A stretch of 21,786 nt of DNA, from the NCBI GenBank assembly GCA_964617665.1, contig CAZUAH010000220.1:1-21786 (forward strand), given 5' to 3'. Made by a program: the position numbers and the translations under genes. Under the pieces are notes generated by a model. That model did not search any database. It saw only the letters and a list, made by a program, of their open reading frames with translations, and was not told where the DNA came from. Below are positions 1-9,700 of this stretch, one piece after another; position 1 is the stretch's first letter, and each line of letters opens with the position of its first letter. This DNA comes from JADHUC01 sp964617665 (GTDB lineage: Bacteria > Planctomycetota > Planctomycetia > Pirellulales > Pirellulaceae).

Positions 1-1934
1 TGATCGCCGAAAGTGACGGTGACCTCCGTGCCGGACACGGCGAATCCCCAGACATGCACGGGCTTGTCTCGTTGGATCACGGCACCGTGGCGAAGAGGGG
101 TCATGACCTGCAGGTAGGGTTTTGGCGACGGGTTCGTTTCAGCCTGTTCCCGGGCCTGAGCTTCCGCGATCACTTCGGGAAGGTCTTCGTTGAACATCTG
201 CTTTCCGTCGAAGTAGGCAAACGGAGTAGCCGGCAATCCAGCCTCGTTGTAGAGATTCGGGCCGATGGGGCTGGCGCTGTAGGCATACTGCACACCAACG
301 GGGGCAGGGACGGCTTTCGAGGTCACGACAACTTCGCCGCCGTCAATGACTGCTTCGGCGGCGTGCCAAACACGATCCTTTCCAGCAAGGCGAAAATGCT
401 TGAGCTTCTCACCGGGAGTTGGTCTGGCCGGTTCAAAATAGGCTGGCGGATCCTTCCGATAATCCGCGGCCATGCCTTTGCTGCCAATCATCAAACCGCC
501 ACCGGGGCCGCGCTGTTCAAATTGAACGCGCACCGAATTGCCCTGGATACTGTGCGATTTGTGGATTGGACCGGTATAGGCAATTTCCTTGCCGTACTCA
601 TGCGCTAGAGCCCAGCGGGCGAGGCGATTGCCGGGATGAAGCTTGTTGAAGTTGTGAATTCCACCCGGGTTGGCAGAGTTGAGATCGTACTGAAGCGCCA
701 TGCCGACGTGCACTGCATTCGCGAAGAAGAGGGATTGAGCCTCGCGGATGTCGGCAAAGCCAACCGAATCTGGATCGGGTTGGCCGTAGCACTGCATTTG
801 AGTGAAATAGAAGGGGAGTTCCGGCCGTCCCCAGTTTCCGCGCCAGCCGTTGACCAACGCCTCCATCTTCGCGGCATAGATCCTGCCGTCTCCAGCGTTA
901 TGTGTGCCTTGGCACCAGATGGCGCCGCGAATGGCATACGGGATCAGGGGCGCAATCTTCATGTTGTACATGCGGGACGCCCCTTTCCACTCCGAGGCAA
1001 TCCCCGGCAGACTGGGTCGGGACAGAACCGTCCCCGACCGCTTGATGTACAGTCCATCCTGACGCAGCCAGCTGAGCGAACAATCCATCGCGTTGACAGC
1101 CCGCATCCGCTGGATTCGCTTTTCGCCATCGACCTGCCACTGTTTCAGGTCTTCAAAGAAGTCTGCGTAGGCTTCCCGACCATCGGGCGTACAGGGATCG
1201 CTCTGGCGAATCTTGGCGGCAATGTGTTGCAGTTTCGGATGCGCGGCGAAGCCTTCGTACGCGGTCCACGTCTCGATCGGGGTCGCGCCGTGACTGCTAC
1301 GTAAGATGCCGATAGGAACTTGCAACGTCTCGTGGAGATCCCAGGCGAAAGAAAGAGCCAAGGCGGAGAATCCGCCGGCCTGTTTCGAACTCTTCCATCC
1401 ACCTTCTGCTGTCGTCCGGGCTTGTGGGAACAGCGAGGAACCGATATCTACCTGGAATTCGCGAATCGGGATGTCTTCCTTGGCACGGGCTATCACGTTG
1501 GCCAAACTACCGCACATGGACTTGCCAGCCACCCAGTCCATGTTGGATTGGCCCGATGCAAACCAGATCTCGCCGACGAGGATGTTCTTGAGGACAACGG
1601 CCTTGCCCGTGCTCTCGGCGATGACCATCTCCCGCGGATGGGCATTTGCCTCGAGGGCAGCAAGCTGCAGCGCCCATTTGCCGTCCTTGTCAGCGATGGC
1701 CGTCTTCTTCTGCCCGGCGAATTCGACCGTCACCTTCGTTCCCGACTGACTCCAGCCCCACACTGGGACCTTCATCTGACGCTGCAAGATGGCGCCGTCG
1801 GCAAAGGGCGTGCCCAACTCGATGCCCGGCTTTGATTCGGGCGGCGGCTCAACGGCGTTCGCTACGAAAGACGAAAGCAGCATCGCTGCCGTAAAGGCGA
1901 AAACCGCCGCTTGCTCGGCTCGTCGGTTGTTCAT
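1..1934 (-). CDS. Sialate O-acetylesterase-type (SASA) carbohydrate esterase, 3' end outside window
   Basis: Predicted exported esterase that removes O-acetyl groups from sugars. The frame is open from the ATG at 1934 to the window edge (644 codons, no stop). The start is supported by GGAG 11 nt upstream and by a signal peptide with hydrophobic core AVFAFTAAMLLSSFVANA. A beta-sandwich (about 38-115) precedes the catalytic domain. The nucleophile motif SGQSNM puts Ser at residue 130. YDL (Asp417) and LHPGNRLARWAL (His433) fit the Asp and His of the triad. Anomaly: after the usual end of the catalytic module, from about residue 612, the frame begins a second copy of the N-terminal sandwich (HGAVIQRDKPVHVWGF, compare DGAILQRQMKVPVWGW), so the protein may carry two modules. 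It starts 38 bp after the PDZ/HEAT gene ending at 1973, probably in the same operon. The acetylated substrate is unknown; acetylated plant or algal glycan is as likely as sialic acid. Confidence 0.9.
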   Translation of the reverse strand, partial: MNNRRAEQAAVFAFTAAMLLSSFVANAVEPPPESKPGIELGTPFADGAILQRQMKVPVWGWSQSGTKVTVEFAGQKKTAIADKDGKWALQLAALEANAHPREMVIAESTGKAVVLKNILVGEIWFASGQSNMDWVAGKSMCGSLANVIARAKEDIPIREFQVDIGSSLFPQARTTAEGGWKSSKQAGGFSALALSFAWDLHETLQVPIGILRSSHGATPIETWTAYEGFAAHPKLQHIAAKIRQSDPCTPDGREAYADFFEDLKQWQVDGEKRIQRMRAVNAMDCSLSWLRQDGLYIKRSGTVLSRPSLPGIASEWKGASRMYNMKIAPLIPYAIRGAIWCQGTHNAGDGRIYAAKMEALVNGWRGNWGRPELPFYFTQMQCYGQPDPDSVGFADIREAQSLFFANAVHVGMALQYDLNSANPGGIHNFNKLHPGNRLARWALAHEYGKEIAYTGPIHKSHSIQGNSVRVQFEQRGPGGGLMIGSKGMAADYRKDPPAYFEPARPTPGEKLKHFRLAGKDRVWHAAEAVIDGGEVVVTSKAVPAPVGVQYAYSASPIGPNLYNEAGLPATPFAYFDGKQMFNEDLPEVIAEAQAREQAETNPSPKPYLQVMTPLRHGAVIQRDKPVHVWGFAVSGTEVTVTFGD

Positions 1935-1972
1935 TGCAATGGTATCTCCTGCCGGTGGTTTAGACTATCAAT

Positions 1973-4900
1973 TTACCGGGCCAGCACGTACCACGGCGAC
2001 TTCCAATCGGGTTTGTTCCGTGTGCTGAAACCGCCGGATTCGACGAAAAGGTAATCGGCTTCGCCGACCTTCCTCACGTCCATCTTGAGCGCCTGGTAGC
2101 GTTTGAGATCCATCACGACATCGCCGGACCAGACCCAGGTCGGATCGGTGGTTCCGCCGCCGTCCCTGAGCGTGATCGTGGAGAAGGGCACGTTGCGGGC
2201 GTTCGTCTTCTTCTCCGGATCGAAGTCGGCGATCTTCGCCACCTGACCCACGAGCTGCCATTGACCCAGGACCCTTGGATTGGCGGCGAACTTGCCGTCC
2301 CAGCGGAAAAGGTTTTCGTCGGGGTTCTGCGACGCGTCTTCCGGGTCCAGCTTGGCCTGCCACTCGGACGAGAGCATGGGAACGACCTTGGCCGACTTGG
2401 TGACGAGGTCGTCGCCCATCGGTGGCAGCCGCTGCTCCTCGAAGTGGATGCTGATCTTACCTTGGGGAGTGCGGCTGGTCGGCTTGGTGCTGTACTTGTC
2501 GTTGTAGCGTATGAACGTCTTCACCGCGATGGTCACCTCGCCGCTCATGAAGTCGTCGAGGAATTCCTTGGTGATGTAGGCCCCCTTGGGACGTCCGCCT
2601 CCTCCACGACCGCGACCTTGTTTGCATTCGATCATGGGCTTGCCGTTAACGTAGATGAGATACCCACCGCCGGAGCCGACGTGGTCGCCGTTATTGACCC
2701 GCAAGCGGTAGCGGTGGCCCGCTTTCAACGATGGGACCCTGAAAGTGCCACGCATGAGCAGGACTTCCTTCTCCCAAAGGGTGTTGACCTTGGTCGCGCC
2801 GAAGCAGCCTGGGCCGACGCAGTCGGTCGAGCACTTCGTGATCGGACGATCGGGCAACTCTCCGTTGTAGTTGCCCAAAGGGCTCTTGCCCTTCTTCCAA
2901 CCGGCCTTGGCGGCATCGAAGTCAGCCGCGAACCATCGCTCCATACCCTTGGGAAGGGTCACCTCGCGGTAGCGGGTGACCAACTGGTCGAAAGGCACCT
3001 GCTCGGCTGGGATCGGATCGAAGCTGTGGTAGGACCACTCGGCGTTGCGCAGGTCTGCAAACATGTGCCAATCGTATTCGTCGTGTCCGGCCCGTTTGTA
3101 GAGGGCGACTAATCCGTCGACGGGCTCCGCACTGCCGCCGGGCCATTCCGACTTGACTTCGCTGGCGGCTAGCGGGAGCAGCCTCTTGCGGCTTTTTCCG
3201 ACGAACTCGGGGATGAGTTCGTCCATGATGATGGGTGCAATCGCCTTTTTCAGCTTGGGGCCAAACTGGCTGGAGTCCGCGGCGAGGAAGAGTTCCTTGT
3301 AGGGGAGAATCTCGTCGGGGTGCCTCTGCCGGGCAATTTCGTAGAGCACGTCCATGCCGCCGGGCACATCGGCCAGCGAAGCAGCGATGGCTTCCAGGTG
3401 GTAATCGTAAGTGGGCTTCAGGTTCTGGCCGGCGGGACTCACCTTCTTGCCGGCATAGCCGGTGAAGGTCTCCTTCAGGGTCTCGGTTGCCAATTGCTGC
3501 ACCGCGGGCCCAGCCTCCTTGATCCTGGCACGGATGTTTGGTGCGAATCCGTGCGTCACGGACACGCGCTGGTTCGTCCGCACCAGTTCTCCCATCGCGG
3601 GAAGCACTCGTTGGTAGCAGCGCTCGTCTGCCGCCACCGGTGTCAGCGCCGTCAGCGCAGCGTTTCGCAGCCAGGCCTCCTCGTGCTTGAGATACGGAAG
3701 CAGGAGATCGACAAGGGGCACGATCTGATCCGCGGAACCGTGGCCGATGAGCTGGATCGCGGCGTCCTTGACCCACCACGATTCCTCCGGGTTGCGGACC
3801 GCCTGCACCGCGAGCCCGAAGATCTCCGGCGTCAGCACATCGGTGCGGTACAAGATAGCTCCGAACATGGCCCGGCGGATACGCGGATCTTTGTGCCTGA
3901 GGAACTCTATTGTCAAGTCCGGGCGCACGTTTCCACCGGGGGAACGCCAACCGATGTAGCCGCTATTGATGCCAAGCGACTTAAATGCGGCGATGTTGCG
4001 GATGTTGAAATCCTGGTGGTGGATGTACTTCCGAATCTCGTCGTCGCTGGGTTGATCCGAGCCGTGGAAGCGGCGGATAAAGTGCATGCTGGAATCTCTG
4101 GCCAGGGTTTCGCCCGACAGGTCCTGTTTGTTGCCGTCCTTGTCCGGCACCGCCTCGAGCGAGAGGAAAATGCCGTCCGCATCGGTGCCCCAGGGCGGCT
4201 TGGGCAACTGGTAGGGCTTGGAGAACCTGCTTGGCGGCGCGCCGGTGACGCGCAGCGTCTTGCGCGGGATGGTGTAGGCCAGCGGGTAGGCGACTCCCCA
4301 CAATTCCTTGTCGTAGCCGCTCCCGCCGAGAATGCCGAACGATCCGTCGAAGCGACGTGACAGGTCGTAATGCCACTGGCGGTTGTCCATGAACTCGCGG
4401 TACTGCTTGGGTTTTTTCTCGTACAGCAAGCCCATGGCGGCGCTGCGCCAGATCTCGCCGATGCCGCCGCCGGTGTGGCCGTGCAGCATGAAGGTGGTGG
4501 TGTAGAAACCCTGCATCGCGCAGGCGTCGCGGGCTTTGGCATAGACCGAGTCCTCGCCATCCGGGGTGAGCGCGGCAGCCGCGGCCATGGCGAAGGCGAG
4601 CTTCCCGTTCTTGCCATTGTCGACAAAGCCGGTGAACGGACGATTGTCACCGTAGGGATTGTTGCCTCGGCCGGCGTAACGATAGAAGTGCCTCAGCGCG
4701 CCGTGCAGGGTGCGATCGGGCACGTCCGCGCCGCATTCTTCAGCCAGCAGGAGGAAGGTGAGCACGTGGGTGCCGGCCGCGTTGAGGTGCCCGCTGCCAT
4801 AGGAGGTGAGAGCCGAGCCCCGACCGGCCCAGGCGTCGTTATGCTGTGTCCTGGCCGCGTTATCGACCCACTTCTGGATATTCGCGAGGATCTCCTTGTC

Positions 4901-5572
4901 GCCGGTGCGCAGGTAGCACTCGGTGAGCGGAATACCACCATAACCGAGGTACCAAGGGTAGGTATGAGCCGGTGCTTTGCGCGCCCAGTTGCGCACGACC
5001 TCGAGATCCTCGTCCTCTCCGGTGGAGAGCAGGAACAGCATGCCGATGCCGCCGAGGCCTTCGGTTGACTCAGGTTTGGACAGGTAGTCGGCGACCTGGC
5101 GCACGATCTTGTCCGACTTTCGACAATTCAGCGGCCAAGTCTTACTGTATGCGCCGAGCACGGGGATCTTCACCGTGACCGGCTCCGCCTCGCCCTTGAT
5201 GGCGAATTTGACCACACCGTCGCTCGCCTCCGCCGCAGCGAGGATCCGACCCAGTTGGATGCGCGGATCGATGTCGGCCAACTTCTGGCCGTTGATCGAT
5301 TCGATGATCTGGCCCTTCTCGAGTTTGCCGGTGGCGGCGGCGGGGGATCCCTCTTCGATGTTTTTGATTCGCATCGTGAAGGCAGGTTGAATCAGGTCGA
5401 TCCCCGTGCCGACCGGGCCGAAGCGGTCAATCGACTGAAGGGACTTCTCCGGTCTGGGCGCGGTGGAAAAGAGGGGTGGCTCCTTGTAGTAGGAGTCCGC
5501 AGCTACGGCATTGCCGACCGACCACAAACAAGCCATCACCAGGACCAAACCGATCGACCGATTCCATTTCAT
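1973..5572 (-). CDS. Exported PDZ + helical toroid + HEAT protein C (DUF6288-like), with C-terminal beta domains
   Basis: Function unknown. This 1199-residue protein has a signal peptide (MKWNRSIGLVLVMACLWSVGNAVAA) and a PDZ-like domain at about 62-138 (GKLEKGQIIESINGQKL). The linker IPVLGAYSKTWPLNCRKS leads to a helical repeat domain (about 150-450) that resembles alpha/alpha toroids. Motifs there are NPYGDN (305-310), DNGKNGK (318-324), HGHTGG (364-369), IGEIW (371-375) and HYDLSRRFDGSFG. HEAT-like repeats follow (about 510-800), for example HKDPRIRRAMFGAI and EESWWVKDAAIQLIG. A jelly-roll-like beta domain (about 878-1045) contains YLIYVNGKPMIECK. An extra domain of about 110 residues closes the protein and is absent from the two paralogs here. 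The ATG at 5572 has GAGGAAGAG 7 nt upstream. It sits between a ydjY-like gene and a SASA esterase. I believe the family is annotated DUF6288. A carbohydrate-related role is inferred from neighbours only. Confidence 0.85.
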   Translation of the reverse strand: MKWNRSIGLVLVMACLWSVGNAVAADSYYKEPPLFSTAPRPEKSLQSIDRFGPVGTGIDLIQPAFTMRIKNIEEGSPAAATGKLEKGQIIESINGQKLADIDPRIQLGRILAAAEASDGVVKFAIKGEAEPVTVKIPVLGAYSKTWPLNCRKSDKIVRQVADYLSKPESTEGLGGIGMLFLLSTGEDEDLEVVRNWARKAPAHTYPWYLGYGGIPLTECYLRTGDKEILANIQKWVDNAARTQHNDAWAGRGSALTSYGSGHLNAAGTHVLTFLLLAEECGADVPDRTLHGALRHFYRYAGRGNNPYGDNRPFTGFVDNGKNGKLAFAMAAAAALTPDGEDSVYAKARDACAMQGFYTTTFMLHGHTGGGIGEIWRSAAMGLLYEKKPKQYREFMDNRQWHYDLSRRFDGSFGILGGSGYDKELWGVAYPLAYTIPRKTLRVTGAPPSRFSKPYQLPKPPWGTDADGIFLSLEAVPDKDGNKQDLSGETLARDSSMHFIRRFHGSDQPSDDEIRKYIHHQDFNIRNIAAFKSLGINSGYIGWRSPGGNVRPDLTIEFLRHKDPRIRRAMFGAILYRTDVLTPEIFGLAVQAVRNPEESWWVKDAAIQLIGHGSADQIVPLVDLLLPYLKHEEAWLRNAALTALTPVAADERCYQRVLPAMGELVRTNQRVSVTHGFAPNIRARIKEAGPAVQQLATETLKETFTGYAGKKVSPAGQNLKPTYDYHLEAIAASLADVPGGMDVLYEIARQRHPDEILPYKELFLAADSSQFGPKLKKAIAPIIMDELIPEFVGKSRKRLLPLAASEVKSEWPGGSAEPVDGLVALYKRAGHDEYDWHMFADLRNAEWSYHSFDPIPAEQVPFDQLVTRYREVTLPKGMERWFAADFDAAKAGWKKGKSPLGNYNGELPDRPITKCSTDCVGPGCFGATKVNTLWEKEVLLMRGTFRVPSLKAGHRYRLRVNNGDHVGSGGGYLIYVNGKPMIECKQGRGRGGGGRPKGAYITKEFLDDFMSGEVTIAVKTFIRYNDKYSTKPTSRTPQGKISIHFEEQRLPPMGDDLVTKSAKVVPMLSSEWQAKLDPEDASQNPDENLFRWDGKFAANPRVLGQWQLVGQVAKIADFDPEKKTNARNVPFSTITLRDGGGTTDPTWVWSGDVVMDLKRYQALKMDVRKVGEADYLFVESGGFSTRNKPDWKSPWYVLAR

Positions 5573-5635
5573 GATATGACTCTTCCTCGAATAAGTGACG
5601 TGGGTGATTCCCCCGCGACGTGGGAATCGCAGCCG

Positions 5636-6487
5636 CTATTCTTCTTTCTCAACGCGGCCGTCGTTTGGCTGTTGCTTTTCTGCCCTGTCGGCCTTTGTGG
5701 CGGGTTTGATTTGCGGACGGAGGCGGAGAATAACCTTCGAGCCAACCTTGGGTAGATGCCTGGCGTCGATCTGCCACATCAATGCATCGTTGGCTTTCGC
5801 ATGCATGCCCGGTAGGCAGAGCAGTTCGTCGCCGAAGGTCGCGATGGAAATCACGCTGCCGCTCACGTCCGCCACATATCGGCGCGGGCCCGGTCCGTCT
5901 CCATGGAGAAGGGAACCTGCAAAGAGGAAGTTTTTTGGGAACTTGCTGTCCTTGTCATCGTTACACGCATCACCCTCCTCCGCCACGAACAGTCCATCAG
6001 GGTCCCCTTCCGAACAAGTCACGAAATCGCTGATGGGGCGATCGACTTGATTGCCGTCGGAGTTCTTGAACACCAAATGCACGTCGACCGGATCGCCGCG
6101 CGGAGGAATGTCCACCCACCGTGTTCGCTCTTCATCGACTGCTTTGCGCATGGCGGGATTGCCGTTCTTCGCGCCAAGCAGCAGCAATCCCGTGTGGATG
6201 TGCATCGGCTTGGCATGAACCACCACAATCGACTCGTGCTCCTTGGTCCGCTTCGTGCAGGCGATCAGTTCCAACATCCCCTCATCGAGGCAAACGGAAC
6301 CCTCCACGTCAACGCACCGTTTCTGAAAATTGACCACCAAGCCGGGCAGTTTCACGTTCTTGCGGGCAGGCTTGACGACTGGCTCCACCGGGGCAGGCTG
6401 GGCTCCGTGGGTCACGTTCGAGAACAACGCAACGAACAGCACGAGAAACCCGACATCGAGCGATCGAGTTCGACAGCGGAGGATCAT
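5636..6487 (-). CDS. YdjY-domain exported protein
   Basis: Protein of 283 residues, probably exported: the N-terminus MILRCRTRSLDVGFLVLFVALFSNVTHG is a plausible signal sequence. The YdjY-like domain spans about residues 48-215. It is recognised by an early beta strand (LPGLVVNFQKRCVDVEGSVC), the block HESIVVVHAKPMHIHTGLLL and GAKNGNPA, then PRGDPVDVHLVF and a late AGS block. The C-terminus (about 255-283) is charged and low in complexity. YdjY domains occur in many planctomycete secreted proteins, but their biochemical role is not established. The Shine-Dalgarno sequence before the ATG is weak. The gene lies 63 bp upstream of the PDZ/HEAT gene starting at 5572 and 261 bp after the one ending at 6749, so it may begin a separate transcript. 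Cysteines at 58, 66, 77, 158, 175 and 223 could form disulfides or bind metal; this is a guess. Confidence 0.8.
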   Translation of the reverse strand: MILRCRTRSLDVGFLVLFVALFSNVTHGAQPAPVEPVVKPARKNVKLPGLVVNFQKRCVDVEGSVCLDEGMLELIACTKRTKEHESIVVVHAKPMHIHTGLLLLGAKNGNPAMRKAVDEERTRWVDIPPRGDPVDVHLVFKNSDGNQVDRPISDFVTCSEGDPDGLFVAEEGDACNDDKDSKFPKNFLFAGSLLHGDGPGPRRYVADVSGSVISIATFGDELLCLPGMHAKANDALMWQIDARHLPKVGSKVILRLRPQIKPATKADRAEKQQPNDGRVEKEE

Positions 6488-6644
6488 GGGGCGTCTCTGG
6501 TGGGGTACGAACGCTTACATGGAACTGGCAAGAGATGAGTATGAATTGTACGAGCGAACCGTTTGAACCACACCACCATTCTTGGAAGAATCACCGCCAT
6601 CTTTGGAGGCTGCATCAGTTGTCGAACACGCAATCAGCGGACAG

Positions 6645-6748
6645 CTACCTCTTCTTCCGCGAGTGGGCCCTGGCCTTTTCCAAGACGGGTGTGAGTTCTG
6701 CGATGGTCGCTTCAGCTTCCTTGATCCGGCGCGCGGCCTGGAGCGAAG
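6645..6748 (-). other. Apparent frameshifted C-terminal tail of the upstream PDZ/HEAT gene
   Basis: After the stop of the gene ending at 6749, another minus-strand frame reads VASLQAARRIKEAEATIAEL and then TPVLEKARAHSRKKR before stopping at 6645-6647. This looks like a charged coiled-coil C-terminus, not random intergenic DNA. Adding one base at CTGAAG/TAG would fuse it directly to the protein's last residues (MSDLK). I read it as the original tail cut off by a one-base deletion, or as a sequencing or assembly error. The rest of the gap (6488-6644) has no gene. It holds a TACAAT hexamer at about 6546-6551 on the minus strand and a small inverted repeat at 6578-6591 (attctt-gg-aagaat). Neither is enough to call a promoter or operator. 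Confidence 0.5.
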
Positions 6749-9700
6749 CTACTTCAGGTCCGACATCTTCAGACCTTCGATGAACAGGTCCATCTGCCCC
6801 GCGGGCTCGTGCGTATTCTTGTCGTACTGGACGTTACCATAGGCTGCCAGAACGTTGGTGCCCTTCTTCAGGTACTTGATTTGGCCCGCGTCGAGCACGA
6901 TGGCGCGGTAGTGCGGCATGTCCTTCCACCAGATGTAGGTTTGGAGCTTGCGGCCGTTCAGGTACACGTGGAAACCCTGTTTGGCCAGGATGCTCAGCCG
7001 GTATGAGTCGCAGGCCACCGCATCCATCTCGAATGTGGTTCGCATCACGATGAACTCGCCCTTGCCCCAGTATGAGTTGTTTTGGAAAGAGACGTTGCGC
7101 GCCTTGTGGACGCCGACGCCGATGGGAGCGCGTCCGCTTTTCCACCGGCTGTCATCGTAGTCGACCTCGTACCAGCCCTTGAGTTCGTCCGGCAGCTGTA
7201 TGCTCCGGAATCGTTTCTTCTCGCGCGGATGCACCCTGTCCTTTTCGACCTGTGGATCGAGCGACGTGAAACGCCAGATGCGATCTTCGAGTTTCGGGGC
7301 GCCGACCGGCTGCCAGCCGGCGACGGGCTTGCGGAGTTTGGTCAGGTCGATGATCGTGTCCACCAACGGCCGGTTCTCGCTGACGTTGTCGACGACCATA
7401 CGATTGACTAGTTCCTTCCTGAAGGTGTTGAACAGGATATCGGTCAGCTCTTCGCGCTGCTGGGGAGACTGATGGTCGAGCGTAGTGTAGAGGCCATAAG
7501 GCTTGCCCTCGGGATTTGCATTCGGTGCGGCCACGAGTTTGACGAGGTCGGAGGTGGCGAATTGGCCGAAGCGCTGCTGGATCATCTGCGCGACCGCAAC
7601 GGCGGTCGTCGGATCGTCCTGCAGGCACGCCTTGGCCACTTCAAAGACGTTGTATGCACCCTCGGGGGAACGGATGCCCGTCTTGATCTCGCTCGTCTTC
7701 ACAGCATTCTGGAGCCCCGCCAAGATCAACTCGCCGGCCGGGCTCGTCCGATTCTTGCTTTTCAGAGCGTCCTTCAGGTGCCCCAGCATCCTTGATCGCG
7801 GCTGAGTGTGGTACTCTTCGGTCACCATCGTCAGCAGCGTCGGCAGGATCTTCAGGTAGAGGGCGTCGTCTTTTTCGAGCCCGGACAGGGCCATGAAGGA
7901 AGACTCGCGCAGCCACCAGTCCGAGTGCTTTGTCCAGGGCATGATGAGCGACTTGCAGGCCCGGATGTCACTGGCCGGCGCGAGCTTCAGTGCCGTCAGG
8001 GCGCCATCGACCACCCACCACGACTCGGCGGGGTCGGACAGCATCTTCTTGATGGCATCGAGCATGGCGGGCGAAACCTGCTCGGCCGATATCGGTTTGC
8101 GGCCCATCGCGAACCAGTAGTTGTAGTCGATCAGGCCGTCGAGCGCGGCGCGGCGCACGCGCGGATCGGGGTCGCGCAGAAGACGTTCTAGGTCATCAAA
8201 CGCCTCGACCGCGCGGAGCGCCTTGGCCGCCTGCGTGCGGATCATGTAGCGCCGGTGATACACGTTCTTGAGCATCACCTCGCGGGGGACGCTTTCGAGA
8301 TCCGTCGTTGCTCGGTGGTACGCCCCTCCGAGCGCGAAAAAGGGGATATGCGTGGGTTCGTCACCTCCGTAGCTGTAGTACTTCGGATTGTGGTCGATCG
8401 AGAGAAATGCCCTGTCGGCCTGCGTGCCCCAGATGTTAGCGGGTAGCGTGAAGTCCTTGGAGTACTTCGTGCGCGGCGCGCCGGTGATGCGCAGCGTTTT
8501 CAATGGCGCGGTGTAGGAAAGGCCGACGCCAGGACCGGACGAGCCGATGATACCGTTCTGCCACGTGAGCGTCGCGATTCCGACGCTTCCACCCGGCTCG
8601 CGACTAAGATCGTGCCACCAGGTGAGACGATCCATGGCCGAGCGGTACTGGTCGGGGCGATCTCTCAGCATGTAGGCAGTGATGATACTGCGCCAGATAC
8701 CATCGCCGCGCCCTTCGTCGCCATGCCCCTTCACGAGCACGGGGTAACTGGTAAGCATGGACATGCCCAGATACTGCCGGGCCTTCTCGTACATCGTGAC
8801 GTCGCCCTGCGAGCCTGCGGCGATCTGCATGGCCGCGGCAATCATGCCGTCCTTGCCGTTGGATCCCAGGCCGCCTTCGCCGCGATGATCGCCGTAGGGC
8901 ACGGTGCCGCGACCGGCGAAGCGGTAGAAGTACTCCAGCGAACCGAGTAACGTGTCATCGTCGACATCGACGCCGCACTCCTTGCCCAGTAGCAGCGTTG
9001 TGAGCACCTGCGCCCCGGCGGGGTTCATAAGGCCGCTGGCGACGTACCCGGGACTGACGCCTGTGCCCCAGTGCACCCAGCCGCGTCCGAACTTCTGGCG
9101 GTGCTTTGCGTCGTCGCAGAAGTACTGCATGATCGGCAACACCGATTCGTCGCCGGTGCGCAGATAGTATTCGCCGCATGCGATGCCGTTGTAGCCATTA
9201 TTCCAGGTGTGGTCGCCGATCGCCTTCACGTCCTTGGGGAAACTGTCGAAGTACGCCTTGACTGGCGGCAAGTACTTGTCGTCCCCTGTCGAGAGCAGGA
9301 ACAGACACGCCAGAGCTGCCGGGATTCCCCGCTCGTCGTACTGCTTCCCGAACTCGCTCCTGTCGGCGTAGAATTCGGCAGCCTTCTCGACGATCTTTGT
9401 GGACTTGTCGCAGGCAAGCGGCCAGGTTTTGCCGTACGAACCCAACACGGGGATGAAAACGGTTTCCTTTCTCCTCGATGTACCATCTGCGGAAGCGACG
9501 TCGAAGATCATCTGGCCGTTGGTGGCCTCGGCGTGGGTGAGCGCGTTGCCCAGCGTGACGAAGGGATTCTTGCCCTTCAAAGAAACACCGTTTATTCCGG
9601 TGATGGTTTCGCCCTTCTGGAACCTGCCGTCGGCTGGCGAGCCAGGCACGGTCCTCTCGACCTTGATGGTCACGTCTCTGTAGATCCGCACCATTACACC

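Noticed and set aside
636..1304. Plus-strand open frame of 222 codons
   Set aside because: Antisense to the catalytic domain of the SASA esterase; shadow frame.
2261..3112. Plus-strand open frame of 283 codons
   Set aside because: Antisense to well-supported domains of the same PDZ/HEAT gene; no recognisable protein features.
3320..4360. Long plus-strand open frame of 346 codons
   Set aside because: It lies wholly opposite the PDZ/HEAT gene at 1973-5572, has no family motifs or ribosome site, and its composition is that of an antisense shadow in GC-rich coding DNA.
6546..6591. TACAAT hexamer and attctt-gg-aagaat inverted repeat as promoter and operator
   Set aside because: No matching -35 hexamer at a suitable distance, and short repeats like this occur by chance.
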